64,000 nucleotides of DNA from an uncultured Collinsella sp. (GTDB taxonomy: Bacteria > Actinomycetota > Coriobacteriia > Coriobacteriales > Coriobacteriaceae): the NCBI GenBank assembly GCA_900541125.1, contig UQIK01000011.1, forward strand, positions 1-64,000. Direction: 5' to 3'. Shown piece after piece: positions 61,601-64,000 of this stretch. Numbering within the stretch: position 1 is the stretch's first letter; the number at the start of each line of letters is the position of its first letter. The notes beneath the pieces are model-generated. The model saw only the letters and a list, made by a program, of their open reading frames with translations, did no database searches and had not been told where the DNA came from. A program made the position numbers and the translations under genes.

Positions 61601-61967
61601 TGCGTTGCAGACCATGTGGCGCTCCAACCGCGGCAAGACCGGGGACGATTCCTTTAGTGCGAGCGATATCGACATCGCGCAGATGTGCCTTGCTATCGAT
61701 GCTCGCACGCCGGTCGACGAGCGCTCGGTGGAAAGCGGCCTGGGAATCTTCGAAGAGCTTGGTTTCTGTCGCGTTTCGGGGTTTGACGACACCCGTCGCA
61801 TCGCGATGGCAGAAAACCCGGGCCGTGTGCAATTGAGCAGGTCAATTCGCTATTTGGAGGGCTTGCGCTCGCGCATGGAGTTCTCGGCTTTCCGGAGCTG
61901 GGCGCTCGATTCGTGCGCTTCTGATATGCTAGCCAAAGTTAACCGCCCGATCGTACCGCGGGCCTAG
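58680..61967 (+). CDS. RecJ exonuclease fused to a RecQ-like helicase
   Basis: The 1095-aa protein joins two DNA-repair enzymes. Residues about 1-560 are RecJ: DFDVDG (91-96), VTVDNG, TDHHEP and DMMPL are the DHH-family metal motifs, plus DHHA1 and an OB region. Residues about 600-1000 are a RecQ-like SF2 helicase: MGTGRGKS (about 645-652), DEAHH (about 750), and NQMSGRAGRDGQ. RecJ degrades 5'-ended single-stranded DNA and RecQ unwinds it; in E. coli they are separate proteins. GGGGGTG precedes the ATG at 58680. rel starts 15 bp later. A 3' zinc/HRDC domain is not obvious. Confidence 0.88.
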   Translation: MSSLKTTHRWAVAQQNPELEKELSAGLGIPGLVARIMVAHGITSIEEGQLFLTPSLDRDWADPLIIPGMSVVADRVERAIRNHEHIAVFGDFDVDGITSTCLLTEALRTFGANVTPFIPHRFDEGYGLSRAALDRVNELARPQLIVTVDNGIAAKEEVSYLESLGIDLVVTDHHEPSDQVPQGVPLTDPKLEDEGPSRELAGAGVALKLVQVLGERLGKPPYWRSLIEVAALGTVSDMMPLTPENRALVAEGIQQMRVTARPGYIALAALAKADLSSITADGLSFSLIPRLNAAGRMADPKLALDLLLARDPIEASALAAELEEINRQRREIEAELTRDAMAKVEETYDGGRAIVVGGEGWHEGVKGIVASRLTNRYHVPALLFSIENGIARGSGRSVGKVNLFDAVERCSDLLIRRGGHAGAVGVTIEASKLDEFRRRLSAVLSELPAEDFEDTDEVAATVDLSELNIETIEQISRLEPFGQGNKVPLLAAEGVTMCDRAVVGKTGEHMRFVATDGAASVPAIMFRVPQIDKLINCDSAVDLVFEAVAEHWQGRVKPKLMIKDVLVRDTTAPSIDDPACELRRGVEPADAGLRLESRKRQTLAQLSYTELTRSLIHNFIGSNQPHRAQVEALDALADRQSVLAVMGTGRGKSLIFHVHAAREAVLRGRASIFVYPLRALVADQAYHLSSTMAALGIGVGVLTGETVEAARDDVFAGLASGRTGIVLTTPEFLSIHRDRFARSGRIGFVVIDEAHHAGLAKGGDRSAYLDMPDILKALGDPVVLATTATATAPVVAELARVLPITRTVVDETVRENLQLEDDRDLASRENRLVSIVATGEKTVIYVNSRDQSVALAKTLRKRVPDCATRIAFYNAGLARSDRRRVEEAFRDGSLSCIVSTSAFGEGVNLPDIRHVVLYHMPFGSIEFNQMSGRAGRDGQPAVIHLLYSSRDARINERLLDCYAPERDELVTLYRALQTMWRSNRGKTGDDSFSASDIDIAQMCLAIDARTPVDERSVESGLGIFEELGFCRVSGFDDTRRIAMAENPGRVQLSRSIRYLEGLRSRMEFSAFRSWALDSCASDMLAKVNRPIVPRA

Positions 61968-61982
61968 GGGAAGGGGACCTCG

Positions 61983-64000
61983 ATGGATGCCGCAGCCCGT
62001 ACCGCCCATGATTCCACCCTCCAACCGTTCTCGGAGATGGAGCACTATAAGCATGCCGATGAGCTGCCGCCCGAGATTATGGCGGACAGCTACGACAAGC
62101 TGGAGCGCCTGTGCCTCAAATATATGAATGAGGACGACTTTTCTAAGGTGGAGCAGGCCTACTGCTTTGCCGCCGAGAAGCACTGCAACCAAAAGCGGCG
62201 CTCGGGTGAGATGTACATCAACCATCCCGTCGAGGTAGCCATCATTTTGGCCGACCTCAAGATGGACTGCGATGTGGTGTGCGCCGCGCTGCTGCACGAT
62301 ACCGTCGAGGATACCGAGACCTCGCTTGCCGATGTGTCCGGCCTGTTTGGCGATACGGTAGCCGAGCTCGTCGATGGCGTGACCAAGCTCACCAACATCG
62401 AAGTCGACAGCATGGACGAGAAGCAGGCGCTTACGCTGCGCAAGATGTTCCTCGCCATGTCCAAGGACATCCGCGTTATCATCGTCAAACTTGCCGACCG
62501 CCTGCATAACATGCGTACGCTGGCGGCCCTGCGCGAGGACCGTCGCCTGTTTAAGGCTCGCGAGACCATGGACGTGTATGCGCCCCTGGCCGACCGTCTG
62601 GGCATGAGCTCTATTAAGTGGGAGCTCGAGGACCTGTCCTTCTTCTACCTGGAGCCCGATGCCTACCAGCGCATCGCGCGCATGGTGGCGGAGTCGCGCG
62701 AGGTCCGTGAGCGCTATCTGGCCGAGACCATCAAGACGCTCACCGACGAGCTCAACCGCATTGGCCTGGAGGGCTTCCAGATCAATGGCCGCTCCAAGCA
62801 CTATTGGTCCATCTACCAAAAGATGAAGCGCAAGGGCAAGGAGTTCTCCGAGATCTACGATTTGGTGGCGCTGCGCGTTATTACCCATTCGGTGCGCGAT
62901 TGCTACTCCACGCTCGGCGCGGTGCATACGCTGTGGCACCCCATGCCCGGCCGCTTTAAAGACTATATCGCCATGCCCAAGGTCAATAACTACCAGTCGC
63001 TCCATACGACGGTTATCGGCCCCACGGCCCGCCCGCTCGAGATTCAGATTCGAACCTATGAGATGCATGAGCAGGCCGAGTACGGCATTGCCGCCCACTG
63101 GCTCTATAAGAAGTCGGGCGGATCGTCTGCGTCTAAGACCAATGATGCCCAGCGTCTGGACGACCAGATTAACTGGCTCAAACATTCGCTCGATTGGGCT
63201 GCGTCTGATGAGATTACCGACGCCAAGGAATACCTGCATTCGCTGAAGGTCGACCTCTTCGATCAGGAGATCTTCGTCTTTACGCCCAAGGGCGAGGTCA
63301 TGGCTCTTCGTGCCGGCTCCACGCCGCTCGACTTTGCCTATGCCGTTCACACCGAGGTGGGAAACCACTGCGTCGGCGCTAAGATCAACGGTGCGGTGGC
63401 CCCGCTCACGCACGAGATCAAGACGGGCGACCGCGTTGAAATCCTGACCAACAAGAGTTCCAAGCCGTCGCGTGATTGGCTCAAGATCGTCAAGACACCT
63501 TCCGCCAAGTCAAAGATCCGCCGTTACTTCGCCGCCGCGACCAAAGACGACGACGCTGCTGCCGGCCGCGATATACTGGCCAAGGACCTGCGCAAGCGCG
63601 GGTATGGCATCTCTACGCCGCGATCCACGCGTGCGCTCAACGCCGTGGCGGAGCAGTTTAACTACAAGCAGCTCGAGGACCTGTTTGCCGCCGTCGGCGC
63701 CGGCAAGGTTGCCCCGCGCGCTGTGGGTAACAAGGTCGAGCAAATCTTGGACCCCAAGCCCGAGGAACAGGTCACCAAGGCCGAGGCTATCGCCGAGGTC
63801 GTGAAACAGCCGGCCCGCGGTTCCAACCGCAAGCCGCAAAAGCGCGGCAAGAGCGCGAGCAACGGCATTATCGTCAAGGGCGAGAGCAACAGTGGTCTGC
63901 TGGTCCGTCTGGCGCATTGCTGCAATCCGGTGACGGGCGACGACATCGTCGGCTTCATCACGCGCGGTCGTGGCGTTTCGGTGCATCGCGCCAACTGCCC
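61983..64000 (+). CDS. rel: bifunctional (p)ppGpp synthetase/hydrolase Rel (partial)
   Basis: Rel makes and degrades (p)ppGpp in the stringent response. The reading frame runs off the right end of the window without a stop (672 codons seen). The hydrolase HD domain is present (AALLHDTVEDT), followed by the synthetase domain (GRSKHYWSIYQKMKRKG, YDLVALRVI), and the TGS domain (VFTPKGEVMALRAGSTPLDF). The C-terminal part reaches CCNPVTGDDIVG, a conserved Rel/SpoT motif. AAGGGG precedes the ATG. It is 15 bp after recJ-recQ, so the two may be co-transcribed. Confidence 0.94.
   Translation, partial: MDAAARTAHDSTLQPFSEMEHYKHADELPPEIMADSYDKLERLCLKYMNEDDFSKVEQAYCFAAEKHCNQKRRSGEMYINHPVEVAIILADLKMDCDVVCAALLHDTVEDTETSLADVSGLFGDTVAELVDGVTKLTNIEVDSMDEKQALTLRKMFLAMSKDIRVIIVKLADRLHNMRTLAALREDRRLFKARETMDVYAPLADRLGMSSIKWELEDLSFFYLEPDAYQRIARMVAESREVRERYLAETIKTLTDELNRIGLEGFQINGRSKHYWSIYQKMKRKGKEFSEIYDLVALRVITHSVRDCYSTLGAVHTLWHPMPGRFKDYIAMPKVNNYQSLHTTVIGPTARPLEIQIRTYEMHEQAEYGIAAHWLYKKSGGSSASKTNDAQRLDDQINWLKHSLDWAASDEITDAKEYLHSLKVDLFDQEIFVFTPKGEVMALRAGSTPLDFAYAVHTEVGNHCVGAKINGAVAPLTHEIKTGDRVEILTNKSSKPSRDWLKIVKTPSAKSKIRRYFAAATKDDDAAAGRDILAKDLRKRGYGISTPRSTRALNAVAEQFNYKQLEDLFAAVGAGKVAPRAVGNKVEQILDPKPEEQVTKAEAIAEVVKQPARGSNRKPQKRGKSASNGIIVKGESNSGLLVRLAHCCNPVTGDDIVGFITRGRGVSVHRANC

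Noticed and set aside
1..64000. tRNA, rRNA, prophage or insertion sequence
   Set aside because: No cloverleaf, rRNA stretch, transposase, integrase or phage structural gene was seen on either strand.

Overview
The window looks like a high-GC actinobacterial chromosome of the class Coriobacteriia, most likely Collinsella or a close relative. This is inferred from base composition, strong GGAGG-type ribosome sites and gene content typical of a gut anaerobe: reverse rubrerythrin, a ferredoxin-fused EtfA next to an FAD lactate-type dehydrogenase, KdgT, a BaiA-like short-chain dehydrogenase and PdxST with a divergent MocR regulator. I see no rRNA, tRNA, CRISPR array, prophage or insertion sequence.

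Layout. 1-3389: PLP synthesis (pdxT, pdxS) with its divergent MocR regulator. 3380-4918: a PD-(D/E)XK/DUF559-like gene bracketed by two copies of a 119-bp inverted-repeat element; a third copy lies at 14821-14939. 5052-8477: reverse rubrerythrin, then an alcohol/aldehyde dehydrogenase pair. 8583-14697: a 27-aa hydrophobic peptide, a HIRAN protein, a small acidic/basic protein, a phosphoesterase, a DUF2130 nuclease-like protein and a DUF3516 helicase. 15007-21608: TrmB-like and other methyltransferases, an XRE/DUF4097 envelope pair, and Elp3 with a spermidine-synthase-like protein. 21635-27252: a three-gene operon of TerB-N protein, BrxD-like ATPase (DUF2791) and Lhr-like helicase. 27340-31380: a DUF554 protein and a five-gene surface-protein operon that includes a LAQTG sorting signal. 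31726-35351: FAD dehydrogenase, EtfB, EtfA. 35348-46515: HD hydrolase, AzlCD, KdgT, a GGDEF protein, an EamA exporter, PurL and a CPA2 antiporter. 46529-46762: an array of hairpins with a 62-bp period. 46859-49171: SDR and homoserine dehydrogenase. 49422-55720: a complete branched-chain amino-acid ABC transporter (two LivJ paralogues, LivHMGF). 55896-58403: CutC, a DUF4931 protein and a BASS transporter. 58680-64000: a RecJ-RecQ fusion and Rel, which runs off the end.

Most of this is ordinary housekeeping and transport. Three things stand out. First, the 119-bp elements: three copies of identical length with perfect 16-bp ends, two of them supplying the stop codons of unrelated genes, and two of them enclosing a nuclease-fold gene. 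Second, the TerB-N/BrxD-like/Lhr-like module, which resembles part of a BREX-type defence system without methylase, PglZ or protease. Third, several dispersed hairpin families: GGGACRGG stem-loops, long perfect inverted repeats, and the 62-bp array. Start sites were set by ribosome-binding-site position, so many coding regions are shorter than the longest open frame.
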